DNA of 36,230 nucleotides from a virus, in IMG/VR virus record IMGVR_UViG_3300031787_000406, positions 1-36,230 of that record; one strand, given 5' to 3'. The position numbers were made by a program, and so were the translations under genes. Below the pieces are notes generated by a model. The model saw only the letters and a list, made by a program, of their open reading frames with translations, ran no database searches and had not been told where the DNA came from. Positions within the stretch are counted from its first letter, which is position 1. Every line of letters starts with the position of its first letter. Of the stretch, positions 26,803 to 34,228 are shown piece after piece.

Positions 26803-26880
26803 TTGCGGGCGCCAGGCCAAGCCGCTACCCTGAGAGTCCGGCGGGCGCCGGTAGTAAAGAATTCTCAGCACTTTTCGGCA

Positions 26881-27072
26881 ATGAACAAAGCAATCGGGGC
26901 AGAAGCTGAATCAGGTTTCAACGGAAAAATGCCAGACGTGATTCATGCCCTGCTTGCCGATATTGCCGAGATTCGCAACATCATCCTGCTCAATGCCCCT
27001 AGCTGCCTGCCGCAGGTAGCTCCGGCACTGATTGACGCCGAAGATCAGGTCAAGATCCTTTGGCAGAACTAG
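26881..27072 (+). CDS. Hypothetical plus-strand small protein (63 aa)
   Basis: Starts MNKAIGAEAESGFNGKMPDV and is helical (VIHALLADIAEIRNIILLNA). It follows a 78-bp gap with a CCGGCG-GG-CGCCGG palindrome. Its end overlaps the 3' end of the minus-strand gene at 27050-27274 by 23 bp. The frame extends upstream to 26803, but the extra part is Arg/Ala-rich with no ribosome site. Not recognised. Confidence 0.5.
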   Translation: MNKAIGAEAESGFNGKMPDVIHALLADIAEIRNIILLNAPSCLPQVAPALIDAEDQVKILWQN

Positions 27073-27274
27073 ACTTTCTGCTGTTCCGAGACTTGTTGCG
27101 GTAGCTGACTTTTTCCTTGTTGATTTCCTGCATCAGAGCCCTGAGTCGATCCGCTTCGTACTCCCCCCTGCGCTCTGCAATTTCAGCAAGAGTTTCTTTG
27201 TAGCCAGGTGGCTCAAGGTCTGGGCGACGAAGGAATATCTGAGTCCAGTTTGGTGTTGGGTGTTGATCCGACAT
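27050..27274 (-). CDS. Hypothetical basic protein (74 aa)
   Basis: Starts MSDQHPTPNWTQIFLRRPDL, PPGYKETLAEIAERRGEYEA, ending with a Lys/Arg/Ser-rich tail (RNKSRNSRKSSSAKGS). The PNWTQIFLRRPDLEPPGY block looks like a short conserved motif. Its ATG overlaps the DnaB stop (TGATG), so it is translationally coupled to the helicase and could be a helicase-associated factor. Unassigned. Confidence 0.68.
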   Translation of the reverse strand: MSDQHPTPNWTQIFLRRPDLEPPGYKETLAEIAERRGEYEADRLRALMQEINKEKVSYRNKSRNSRKSSSAKGS

Positions 27275-28722
27275 CAGAGGCGATCAAATACAACAGATGA
27301 CGCAAGATCAATCTTGCATTGAAGTGTTCCAGTGATGCCACCTCGATTTTTGGCAACCGAAATCGCAAGCTCGTAGGGATCGGCCTCAGTGTCGTAATAA
27401 CCAGGACGAAACAGAAACATCACAATATCTGCATCTTCCTCAATCCGACCAGATGCACGTAGGTCTGACAACGTTGGCATCTTGTCGTTTCGCTGCTCAA
27501 CACCACGATTGACCTGACTCATTAAGATAATATCAATTCCAAGTTCAACAGCAAGACGCTTCAATGTTTTTGTGGCAACACCAATTGCAGTTGCGTCATT
27601 TGCTGTTCCAGTGCATCCATCTATCAACTGCAAATAGTCAATGAAAATACCACGAAGGTTGGGGCGCGTTCTTGCAAGCATTCTCACAGTTGCAGCAACG
27701 GAAGCAACATCCTGGCTTTTATCAAAAACATCAAAAGCCTTAACAAAGGAAGAAGTATTAAGCTCTTTGATTCTCTGCCTTTGTGCTGGGCTGTAACTAC
27801 GATTCTGTAAATTGCCCATCCTGATTGGATCAACAATTCTACCAGCTTCTTTCATTCGCAAGAAATCAAGACAGGAAACTGCCTTATATTCGATCTGACG
27901 CCTTGGCATTTCAAGACTGAAAAAAGCAACGTTGTTGCCAGTATTAGCCAGGTGTGTTGCAAGTGTTACGGCAGCCGTTGTCTTGCCCATTGCTGGCCGT
28001 GCAGCAATTACAATCAATCGACCACCGTAAGCTGAATCGGGTCCGGCAATACCACCTTGAATAGTATTATCAAGAATTGTAATACCAGTGCTGACAGTAT
28101 TGTTCTCTGGCAGTGGTTGAAGCAACTCTGTAATTGTGCTATCCCATCCCTTATCTCCCTGTTCATCTTCTGATAGTGAATTCCATATAGTTTGCTGTCT
28201 TTCAATCAGAGACGGAATCTTTTCTGCAAGTAGCTCATGGCTTGGGCTTTCATCAAGTGCGTCAACAAGAAGTTCAGCCGAATTGCGAAGGTAGCGCCTT
28301 GCAAGCTTGAGACGCCAAAGCGGAATAACAGAATCAGAGAGAACAGAGAAAGAATATACACCAGCAAATAACGGACTTGCTGATCTTGCGTTTTCCACGA
28401 TCTGTTCGCCACTTTCTTCAGACTTGAGTATTCCGCTCATAATCATTGCATTCAATCTCAATGCAATGGATCCGGGCATAATAAATCCATCTTTGCCAAC
28501 CTCTAACATTGCCTTGCTAATTGCAATATACGCGGCACGCATCTTTCTATCGCTAAACCAAGAATCATTAACAGAGGAGACAACTTCGTACATCTTGCTG
28601 GATCTGTAGTCACCAGACTCAATCGCATCAACACAAAAAGCAACAAATGCTTCTTCCATTTCAGTTGTATCCCATGACCGCATGAAAGGGATCAGGGATT
28701 CAGCCTTCTCGATCTTCTTCAT
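27274..28722 (-). CDS. dnaB: Replicative DNA helicase, DnaB-like (482 aa)
   Basis: A helical N-terminal domain leads to a RecA-like motor: Walker A ARPAMGKTTAAVT (about residue 243), FFSLEMP, Walker B GIFIDYLQLIDG (about 360), and then MSQVNRGVEQR, DLRASGRIEEDADIVMFLFR and LAISVAKNRGGITG. These are the classical DnaB motifs H1-H4. It unwinds the fork as a hexamer. ATGA overlap with the upstream replication protein, and the basic 74-aa gene follows. Confidence 0.97.
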   Translation of the reverse strand: MKKIEKAESLIPFMRSWDTTEMEEAFVAFCVDAIESGDYRSSKMYEVVSSVNDSWFSDRKMRAAYIAISKAMLEVGKDGFIMPGSIALRLNAMIMSGILKSEESGEQIVENARSASPLFAGVYSFSVLSDSVIPLWRLKLARRYLRNSAELLVDALDESPSHELLAEKIPSLIERQQTIWNSLSEDEQGDKGWDSTITELLQPLPENNTVSTGITILDNTIQGGIAGPDSAYGGRLIVIAARPAMGKTTAAVTLATHLANTGNNVAFFSLEMPRRQIEYKAVSCLDFLRMKEAGRIVDPIRMGNLQNRSYSPAQRQRIKELNTSSFVKAFDVFDKSQDVASVAATVRMLARTRPNLRGIFIDYLQLIDGCTGTANDATAIGVATKTLKRLAVELGIDIILMSQVNRGVEQRNDKMPTLSDLRASGRIEEDADIVMFLFRPGYYDTEADPYELAISVAKNRGGITGTLQCKIDLASSVVFDRL

Positions 28723-29528
28723 GAAAGTGTGTAGTTGACTTTGTTTGTAGTTGGATTTGCAGGAACTTGCTTACCGCATTCCTTCGTGATCTTGCAAATA
28801 ACGTCCTTGTATCCTATAAAGCCAAGTGACTGCCAGTTTCTCTCGGAAGCGTACTCACAGTATTCTGCAAGGACTCCAAGCTGCTTTGCATACAACAAGC
28901 CATTCAGCGTGGATTTTGTAAGTCCTGGTGCAACGCGAGGATGTGCCTTGCGGCGGTTGGCCTGCCACTGCTCCAGGTGCTCCCGGTAGGGCTCCAGCCA
29001 GTCGGGCAGCTCCAGCGATCGAGGGCTGGCCGCTGAGCGTCGAGGGGTCGGCGGTTGGGGGCTATGGGGGTTTTCTTGGTTTATTGGTTTTCTTTCTATT
29101 GGTTTTCTCTGGTGGACTGAAAATCCGTCCGCTGGTTTTCCGTCCGCCGGTAGGCCGGTGGACTGATTTTCAGTCCACCGGTCATCGGCCACCGCTGGCG
29201 ACGGCTGCTCGACCGGTTCTGGCGGAACTGCCTGGTCGGTGAACTTGTAAATTTCACCAGTAACACGACCATCCGCATTCCTGGTTTTCACGTTCTGCAG
29301 GTAGCCATATTCCCTAAGCTCGCGCAGCGCAACTTTTATGGCATCTCTCCCCTCGGTCCCATGAGAGATAATCCAGTCCCTTGTGAAAACAAAGTTCTCA
29401 GCGTGTGAAAGACATCCAGCGAGAATACCCTTTGCACGCCAGCTAATCCTGCTATCTCGTATAGCCTCATTAAGAATGATGGTAAAGTTTTTACCAGCAG
29501 GAGTCGATGTAAAACGCAAGTCGCTCAT
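28719..29528 (-). CDS. Phage replication protein with winged helix (269 aa)
   Basis: Residues about 16-85 (FTIILNEAIRDSRISWRAKG, GCLSHAENFVFTRDWI, EGRDAIKVALRELREYGYL) form a winged-helix DNA-binding domain of the kind found in phage replication initiation proteins. A Pro/Ser-rich linker (about 105-170) separates it from a C-terminal domain (LKxxYAKQLGVLAEYCEYAS, GFIGYKDVI). In similar phages this is an origin-binding or DnaB-loading protein, which fits its place just before dnaB. Helicase loading is inferred. Confidence 0.8.
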   Translation of the reverse strand: MSDLRFTSTPAGKNFTIILNEAIRDSRISWRAKGILAGCLSHAENFVFTRDWIISHGTEGRDAIKVALRELREYGYLQNVKTRNADGRVTGEIYKFTDQAVPPEPVEQPSPAVADDRWTENQSTGLPADGKPADGFSVHQRKPIERKPINQENPHSPQPPTPRRSAASPRSLELPDWLEPYREHLEQWQANRRKAHPRVAPGLTKSTLNGLLYAKQLGVLAEYCEYASERNWQSLGFIGYKDVICKITKECGKQVPANPTTNKVNYTLS

Positions 29529-29704
29529 TTTCCACCATTGGCAAGGTCTGCAAAGACTTGAGCAGCGTTCTTTTCTTGTTCCTCAATTTCAAGTGCCTTG
29601 TAGATCAGGCCACGGATATGAGTTGAGAGTCCGAGGTACTTCGGCTTCTTCAACTTCAACTCGTTAATCAGTTCGTCTGGAAGTGAGACACAGATGCGTG
29701 CCAT
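29525..29704 (-). CDS. Small ribbon-helix-helix-like DNA-binding protein (59 aa)
   Basis: Starts MARICVSLPDELINELKLKK. The strand (ARICVSLP), helix (DELINELKLK) and second helix (LSTHIRGLIYKALEIEEQE) fit a CopG/Arc-like RHH fold, which binds operators as a dimer. The ATG at 29704 is the only one downstream of the promoter. First gene of the replication operon, so autoregulation is likely. Stop overlaps the next ATG by 4 bp. Confidence 0.66.
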   Translation of the reverse strand: MARICVSLPDELINELKLKKPKYLGLSTHIRGLIYKALEIEEQEKNAAQVFADLANGGK

Positions 29705-29733
29705 GTGCTGATTCGATGTGAGTGGACTCAAAA

Positions 29734-29762
29734 AGCATACACATCTGCAGCGCCCCCGTCAA
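29734..29762 (-). promoter_or_regulatory. Promoter for the replication operon
   Basis: TTGACG (29762-29757), 17-bp spacer, TATGCT (29739-29734). The RNA would start near 29727, a few bases upstream of the RHH gene. Confidence 0.72.
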
Positions 29763-30013
29763 GGCCCCTTCGCTAGCACCTCGGGTATCACCTCACCTGA
29801 AACCGGATTGAGGCACCTTCCTGGGGCGCCTGGGCGTCGATCCGGTGGCCTTGGTGACGAGTGATCCACCCCCGGCTACCTCGGACAGCCCAAAAACAGG
29901 TGGACAGCGATCGAACTGTCACAGATTTACTGTCAACGTTCCGTCGTGTGTCAGGTTTCAATGCACCCACAAGTAACAAGCAAGTGGCTGCTCGAAAACC
30001 AATCAAGAAATCC
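29763..30013. other. Divergent control region
   Basis: 251 bp between the divergent replication and plus-strand operons. It holds a direct repeat ACTGTCA at about 29916 and 29930, a block GGGGCGCCTGG-C-TCGATCCG-GGCC similar to 6920-6944, and a TTGACA-like element on the minus strand. A minor frame is open here but has no ribosome site. It is a candidate operator/origin region. Confidence 0.5.
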
Positions 30014-30235
30014 ATGAAACGACCCTTTGTTCCTGGTGACGAGGTTTACGCAAGGTGGTTTGGCGATGACACGCTGACCATCGTTGATAAAGCCGATGTC
30101 GCAAGTCCCTTTCCGCACTACATCTGCAAGATCAATAGAGCAACGTGGATCATTCCAAAAATTCACCTGTCAAGAAAGAAAATTGCCAGCGAGACTGGTG
30201 ATGGCAATCGCCGCCAGCTCTCTGCTTTTAATTGA
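30014..30235 (+). CDS. Hypothetical small protein (73 aa)
   Basis: Starts MKRPFVPGDEVYARWFGDDT; a KOW/SH3-like beta pattern (GDEVYARWFGDDTLTIVDKA, HYICKINRATWIIPKIHLSR) with a basic tail. The longer frame to 29861 runs through the control region and is not preferred. First gene of the plus-strand unit. Function unknown. Confidence 0.6.
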   Translation: MKRPFVPGDEVYARWFGDDTLTIVDKADVASPFPHYICKINRATWIIPKIHLSRKKIASETGDGNRRQLSAFN

Positions 30236-30460
30236 ATGACACGCCGACTTCCTGTAGCGCAGCTTGTGTTAGACCAGTTGCATGAAGCCAAGATCACCGG
30301 TAGAAAACCGGATCACTGGGAGATAGGAATTGAAAGACTGAAAGAGTTGTTTGCGTCGGGTCTTGTTGAAAGGCTTGATCCAAGTTCTTTTAAGATTGCC
30401 GACCTTCCTGTAAGAGTTAATGATGAAGATTCTGATCACTTTTCACTTCACACTAGCTGA
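30236..30460 (+). CDS. Hypothetical small protein (74 aa)
   Basis: Starts MTRRLPVAQLVLDQLHEAKI; the ATG directly follows the stop of the preceding gene. Helical DHWEIGIERLKELFASGLVE and a C-terminal acidic tail. It looks like a helical small protein with a winged-helix-like spacing, but this is not certain. Confidence 0.62.
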   Translation: MTRRLPVAQLVLDQLHEAKITGRKPDHWEIGIERLKELFASGLVERLDPSSFKIADLPVRVNDEDSDHFSLHTS

Positions 30461-30469
30461 GGAATTGAA

Positions 30470-30721
30470 ATGCTTTCCTTAAACAGTGATGCCAAATTTA
30501 TAGTTGATGAGTGCCGCGAATGGCTTTATTGGTTTGCACTCCTTGGCATACAACCTGGCAAATGGACAATTTCTGAGGAGTTTGTCTGCATTCTAATCAG
30601 AGAAAATAAAATTCTCATAGATGAATTGGGTATTGTAGAGCCGCTTAGCTCTAGCATAACAACACTATATGGTATTCCGGTTGAAATTTGCCAGTCACCA
30701 CTGACCATCAAACTTACCTAA
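30470..30721 (+). CDS. Hypothetical protein (83 aa)
   Basis: Starts MLSLNSDAKFIVDECREWLY; GAGGAATTGAA precedes the ATG. The sequence is Trp/Leu/Ile-rich (YWFALLGIQPGKWTISEEFV, ILIRENKILIDELGI), probably a compact mixed fold. It lies 9 bp before dcd. Not recognised. Confidence 0.62.
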   Translation: MLSLNSDAKFIVDECREWLYWFALLGIQPGKWTISEEFVCILIRENKILIDELGIVEPLSSSITTLYGIPVEICQSPLTIKLT

Positions 30722-30730
30722 ACACTACCA

Positions 30731-31342
30731 ATGCTCAAGAACGACAACTGGATCCGTCACCAGGCTTCAAATGGAATGATCGAGCCGTTTACTGGTTCGC
30801 TTGTTCGTGAACTTGTCTGGACTGACGAGCAGTCACAGTATTTTACAGAAAAGGTGTTGAGTTACGGAACAAGTAGCTATGGCTATGACCTACGGCTTTC
30901 ACCAAAGGAGTTCCTGATTTTCAAGCACGTTCCAGGAACTGTCATGAATCCCAAGCGGTTTAATCCAGCAGCAAATCTTGAGTCCGTTGAACTACAGGAA
31001 GATGAAGATGGTTTGTTTTTCATCCTTCCAGCGCATTCATACGGCTTGGGTGTTGCACTTGAGCGTCTTCGTGTCCCAAGGAACATTACTTGCATCTGTC
31101 TTGGTAAGAGCACTTATGCAAGAATGGGCATTATTGTCAACGCAACTCCAGCGGAAAGCGAATGGGAGGGGCATCTGACACTGGAATTCAGTAATTCAAG
31201 TGGTGCAGATTGCCGCCTTTATGCAAATGAGGGCATCTGTCAGATCCTGTTCTTTGAAGGCGAGGAGTGTTCGACCAGTTACCAAAATCGTTTCGGGAAA
31301 TATCAAGGGCAGCCTGAGCGGGTTGTTCCGGCTCGGATTTAA
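30731..31342 (+). CDS. dcd: dCTP deaminase-like protein (203 aa)
   Basis: The motif GKSTYARMGIIVNATPAE, then WEGHLTLEFSNSSGADCRLY and ANEGICQILFFEGEE, with RFGKYQGQPERV at the end, is that of the dCTP deaminase / dUTPase superfamily (GKSSLARxG...TLEfxN...GxxIxQxxF). It deaminates dCTP to dUTP, the precursor of dUMP for ThyX. The catalytic Glu lies in TLEFSN. Slightly long for the family (usual 170-195) with a unique N-terminal segment. Upstream of the sigma-factor gene in the same orientation. Confidence 0.93.
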   Translation: MLKNDNWIRHQASNGMIEPFTGSLVRELVWTDEQSQYFTEKVLSYGTSSYGYDLRLSPKEFLIFKHVPGTVMNPKRFNPAANLESVELQEDEDGLFFILPAHSYGLGVALERLRVPRNITCICLGKSTYARMGIIVNATPAESEWEGHLTLEFSNSSGADCRLYANEGICQILFFEGEECSTSYQNRFGKYQGQPERVVPARI

Positions 31343-31395
31343 CGACAGCAGTCGCATCGAGTGTTACAACTAGCCGCGAACGAACAAACACAGCC

Positions 31396-32265
31396 ATGAG
31401 CCTCAGTGACTACCTCAATGCCGTGGGCAAAGTCCCACTGCTCACGGCGCAGGAGGAGATCATCCTCGGAACACAGGTCCAACGGATGATGAAGATTCTT
31501 GCAGACAAGCAGGAATCTGAATTAACAGAGGAGGAGAGAAAGCATGTACGAGTTGGCCGCAGGGCCAAGAATCGTATGGTTTCTGCAAACCTGAGGCTTG
31601 TTGTCAATGTGGCCAAGAAATTTAGACCACAGGCTCACATGAAAATGGAAGATATTTTGCAGGAGGGCAGCATTGGGTTGATGCGTGCCGTCGAGAAGTT
31701 TGACCCAGAGCGCGGATACAAGTTTAGTACATACGCTTACTGGTGGATAAGACAGGGAATAACAAGGGCGGGAGAAAATCAAGAAGCAGAAATCAGAGTT
31801 CCAGCTCACCTGCAACGAATCGCCAAGCAAGCGGCAGACGCCAGATCAAAGCTTTTATCCAAAAACGGTAGGCAGCCAACTGTAAAAGAAGTTGCACTTG
31901 CTATCAACGAGCCAGACCCCAAAAAGATTGAGTACGCAATTGCGCATCAGGTTTATACGTTCTCCCTTGACATCTCGCTGCTAGATGGTGACAAGAGTCC
32001 ATTGCTGGACATCATGAACTGTGATGACGAAAGCGAGATAGAGGACAATGAAAACAATAAAATGAAAATGGACTTATTGATGCTGGCAATCAATGCCCTT
32101 GATCCAGTAGACGGAAGCATGATCAAAAAAAGATATGGAGTTAACTGTGAACCCCATACAATCAAGCAACTATCGGCAGAGTTTAATCTTTCGCCTCAGG
32201 CGATCAGGGACAGAATCAACAAAGCGATGAACAGGATCAGGATTGTTGTCAGCCAGTTTGTTTAG
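31396..32265 (+). CDS. Sigma factor, RpoD/group 2-like (289 aa)
   Basis: Region 1.2 (SLSDYLNAVGKVPLLTAQEE), region 2 (MVSANLRLVVNVAKKFRPQA, MEDILQEGSIGLMRAVEKFD, GYKFSTYAYWWIRQGIT), region 3 (VPAHLQRIAKQAADARSKLL) and region 4 (TIKQLSAEFNLSPQAIRDRI, NKAMNRIR) are present in order; region 1.1 is absent. Region 2.4 keeps the YWWIRQ core that reads the -10. In region 4.2 the residues aligned with the sigma-70 -35 readers R584, E585, R588 and Q589 are P, Q, R and D, so -35 recognition is likely altered. It would redirect host RNA polymerase to phage promoters. Stops overlap the convergent peptidase by 4 bp. Confidence 0.93.
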   Translation: MSLSDYLNAVGKVPLLTAQEEIILGTQVQRMMKILADKQESELTEEERKHVRVGRRAKNRMVSANLRLVVNVAKKFRPQAHMKMEDILQEGSIGLMRAVEKFDPERGYKFSTYAYWWIRQGITRAGENQEAEIRVPAHLQRIAKQAADARSKLLSKNGRQPTVKEVALAINEPDPKKIEYAIAHQVYTFSLDISLLDGDKSPLLDIMNCDDESEIEDNENNKMKMDLLMLAINALDPVDGSMIKKRYGVNCEPHTIKQLSAEFNLSPQAIRDRINKAMNRIRIVVSQFV

Positions 32266-32984
32266 GGCATGATTCGGTGAACCCACATGCCATCTTGGCT
32301 GCGATCAACATATCCTTTGTTGTAAACTCGTTCGGCGTCATAGCAGCTTGAGCCAGCAACGCAAGCGGCGTAGATGCAAAGCTCGCTGTAGAAGCCATCA
32401 TAAAACTTTGCGCTGCTGTCATATCTCCATTTCAGAGCATTGAACTCGCTCCACGGATCTTTCACGTTGATCTGATTTCTCGCCTGCGGGCCAGACTTCA
32501 ATCCGTCAAGGCAGATCACATGTCCACTGGGTGTGAACCAACCATGGGTGATAAGAAATTCACCGGCTTTTAGCCATCCAAAAACTTCATTCAGGGAAGC
32601 ATCACCTTCGTACTTGTATTTCACCTTGTACGATTGAATCACCCTGGCCATTGCTGTCGGAGAGCCCGCTGAGAGCCCCGTGGCCAGCAGCTTGCGCCGG
32701 ATGCCCTCCACACTGCGATCACCGACTGCCATGCCGATGCAGGCGCTCTGACAGGTCACTGCGTCGGGCTGGCTGATGTTGATGGCGTTGATCAGCGTCT
32801 TCCACTCGCTCACCGAGACCTTGACAGGTGCTTTTGTCTCCGTCGCAGAACGCCACAGATCATCGAGCGACGATCCATCTTTCAGTGCGCCCGGATCAAC
32901 CTTGTTCAGTCGATCGATGACAGCGTTGAACCAGGCAACATGCAGTGGATTTTTCGGATCAAAACGCTGAAGATAGTCCTTCAT
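32262..32984 (-). CDS. C39-like cysteine peptidase (240 aa)
   Basis: Papain-like C39 catalytic layout: Gln72 and Cys78 in SQPDAVTCQSACIGM, His155 in TPSGHVICLDG and Asp176 in VKDPWSE, by my alignment. Peptidases of this type can act in lysis, as tail-associated peptidoglycan enzymes, or on structural proteins. The tail-gene context suggests a tail- or lysis-related hydrolase. There is no signal peptide; a helical N-terminal region precedes the domain. The catalytic triad is complete. Last gene of the tail block. Confidence 0.72.
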   Translation of the reverse strand: MKDYLQRFDPKNPLHVAWFNAVIDRLNKVDPGALKDGSSLDDLWRSATETKAPVKVSVSEWKTLINAINISQPDAVTCQSACIGMAVGDRSVEGIRRKLLATGLSAGSPTAMARVIQSYKVKYKYEGDASLNEVFGWLKAGEFLITHGWFTPSGHVICLDGLKSGPQARNQINVKDPWSEFNALKWRYDSSAKFYDGFYSELCIYAACVAGSSCYDAERVYNKGYVDRSQDGMWVHRIMP

Positions 32985-32988
32985 GGAA

Positions 32989-33834
32989 TCAGGAAGAAAG
33001 CAGCCGAATCGGCCCGGTTGTCACAAAGCTAGCGGAACCTGTCACGATGTCGCTGTTGTCTACGTCAACTGCACAGGTTGTGATCAGTATTGACGACTGA
33101 AAAAACAAAGAAGAGGTGACGGGGCTACTGTCAGCATCATCAACTTCTACAGTTGCTTGTTTCAGGTAAAACCTTGCATTGCCCGTGGATCCCTGTTCAG
33201 TAAGCTGAACAAGGCGCAGCATTGGGTCAACGTCGTTCTTGTTTGCCGAACTGTAGAGATTAACAATGAAGTCCATTGTTCCAGATCCGGTAACAGTGGC
33301 CTTCACATAGCTGCCAAACCTCTCTCCAATAACCCCGGTGTCAATCTCTGATGCAGTCCTGGCGAGCTGCCAGCGCCTCAGCTCACCCTGGATTTTGAAA
33401 GGGTTTTCGGTTGCCTGCGACTTGAACGAATTACTTGTTGATGGCCATGCACGCAATCGAGTTTCGCTTGAGATGGTTGACAGTGATGTGACAAAAGTGC
33501 TGAGGGTTGTGCGCTGAGTTGAGTTGCTATTGCAAACAAGAACAACAGGCTTTGTGACATTGACAGTCGACAGGGGAATGAGAGTGGCCGAGCTATTTGA
33601 AAGCGCTCCATCAATGTTTTCGTGAAAGTAGATTCTATCGAGGGAATCCCTGTGGATATATCCGTTCAGGGATCCAGCTGCATGAATCAAATAAACATGC
33701 TCAGCAAAAAGCCAGTCATCATAGCCAACAGTGACAAAATTACTGGTTTTGTTTACTGATGAAGCGGGTACAACAATAGGCTCAGGCTGTGTTCGCTGAA
33801 GAGTGACAATTCCGTTGTAGCCGAGGTAAGCCAT
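32989..33834 (-). CDS. Tail-tube-like structural protein (281 aa)
   Basis: Beta-rich throughout, starts MAYLGYNGIVTLQRTQPEPI. The second half (KATVTGSGTMDFIVNLYSSA, RLVQLTEQGSTGNARFYLKQ, GSASFVTTGPIRLLSS) resembles the tail-tube fold with a final SFVTTGPI-type strand. The first half could be an extra Ig-like domain. It begins at the overlapping ATG after the smaller tail-tube gene, so both may form or decorate the tail. Confidence 0.62.
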   Translation of the reverse strand: MAYLGYNGIVTLQRTQPEPIVVPASSVNKTSNFVTVGYDDWLFAEHVYLIHAAGSLNGYIHRDSLDRIYFHENIDGALSNSSATLIPLSTVNVTKPVVLVCNSNSTQRTTLSTFVTSLSTISSETRLRAWPSTSNSFKSQATENPFKIQGELRRWQLARTASEIDTGVIGERFGSYVKATVTGSGTMDFIVNLYSSANKNDVDPMLRLVQLTEQGSTGNARFYLKQATVEVDDADSSPVTSSLFFQSSILITTCAVDVDNSDIVTGSASFVTTGPIRLLSS

Positions 33835-34226
33835 CAGAGCGTCGAGATAGGTTTGCCAGAGATGCGGAACTGAATCTCACAAACCTGTGCAGCTCCGAAT
33901 GATGCTGACATCGAAACGTTTGTGATCACCACTGTAGCGGCAACGCTCTTACCGATGACTGAATCAAACAGCATTTCCATTGGAATCGTGGCTGTGCCAT
34001 CATTGTAAATTTCAGAAATCAACGCTACGGCAGCAGAGTCATCCGGGTCGTAAAACAAGCTGCCGGACGCAGATGACTCACGAAGTCCAGCAATAAAAGT
34101 TTTGTCCCATTTTTCAAGGGTTGTCGTCTCCAGTGCATCTCGTGATGTCTGGAACTGAATGCTACGAACTCGGCCAACCCTCACTCCGTTGTAACGAAGT
34201 TCTGCGTGAACTGATGTTGGGATCAT
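33834..34226 (-). CDS. Phage major tail tube-like protein (130 aa)
   Basis: The order YNGVRVGRVRSIQFQTSRDA, TTLEKWDKTFIAGLRESSAS, GSLFYDPDDSAAVALISEIY, and TVVITNVSMSASFGAAQVCE plus IQFRISGKPISTL is the typical tail tube/major tail protein layout (T-LxDxDxxxIxGLRxxSxSGSLxYDP...TSVSxSxSxGExxxIxIxF-xSGK). Forms the inner tail tube of siphoviruses. Length fits. Confidence 0.82.
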   Translation of the reverse strand: MIPTSVHAELRYNGVRVGRVRSIQFQTSRDALETTTLEKWDKTFIAGLRESSASGSLFYDPDDSAAVALISEIYNDGTATIPMEMLFDSVIGKSVAATVVITNVSMSASFGAAQVCEIQFRISGKPISTL

Positions 34227-34228
34227 GG

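Noticed and set aside
26803-26880. Possible tRNA or small RNA with GC-rich stems
   Set aside because: A CCGGCG-GG-CGCCGG palindrome is present, but no cloverleaf, T-loop or promoter-terminator pair could be drawn.
6920-29860. GGCGCCTGG-C-TCGATCCG block in two intergenic regions as a proven repeat family
   Set aside because: A near-match of about 20 bp with two differences can arise by chance in 36 kb; kept only as supporting detail in the 29.8 kb finding.
29861-30013. N-terminal extension of the first plus-strand gene through the control region
   Set aside because: The extension runs through likely regulatory sequence; the ATG at 30014 starts a compact barrel-like protein.
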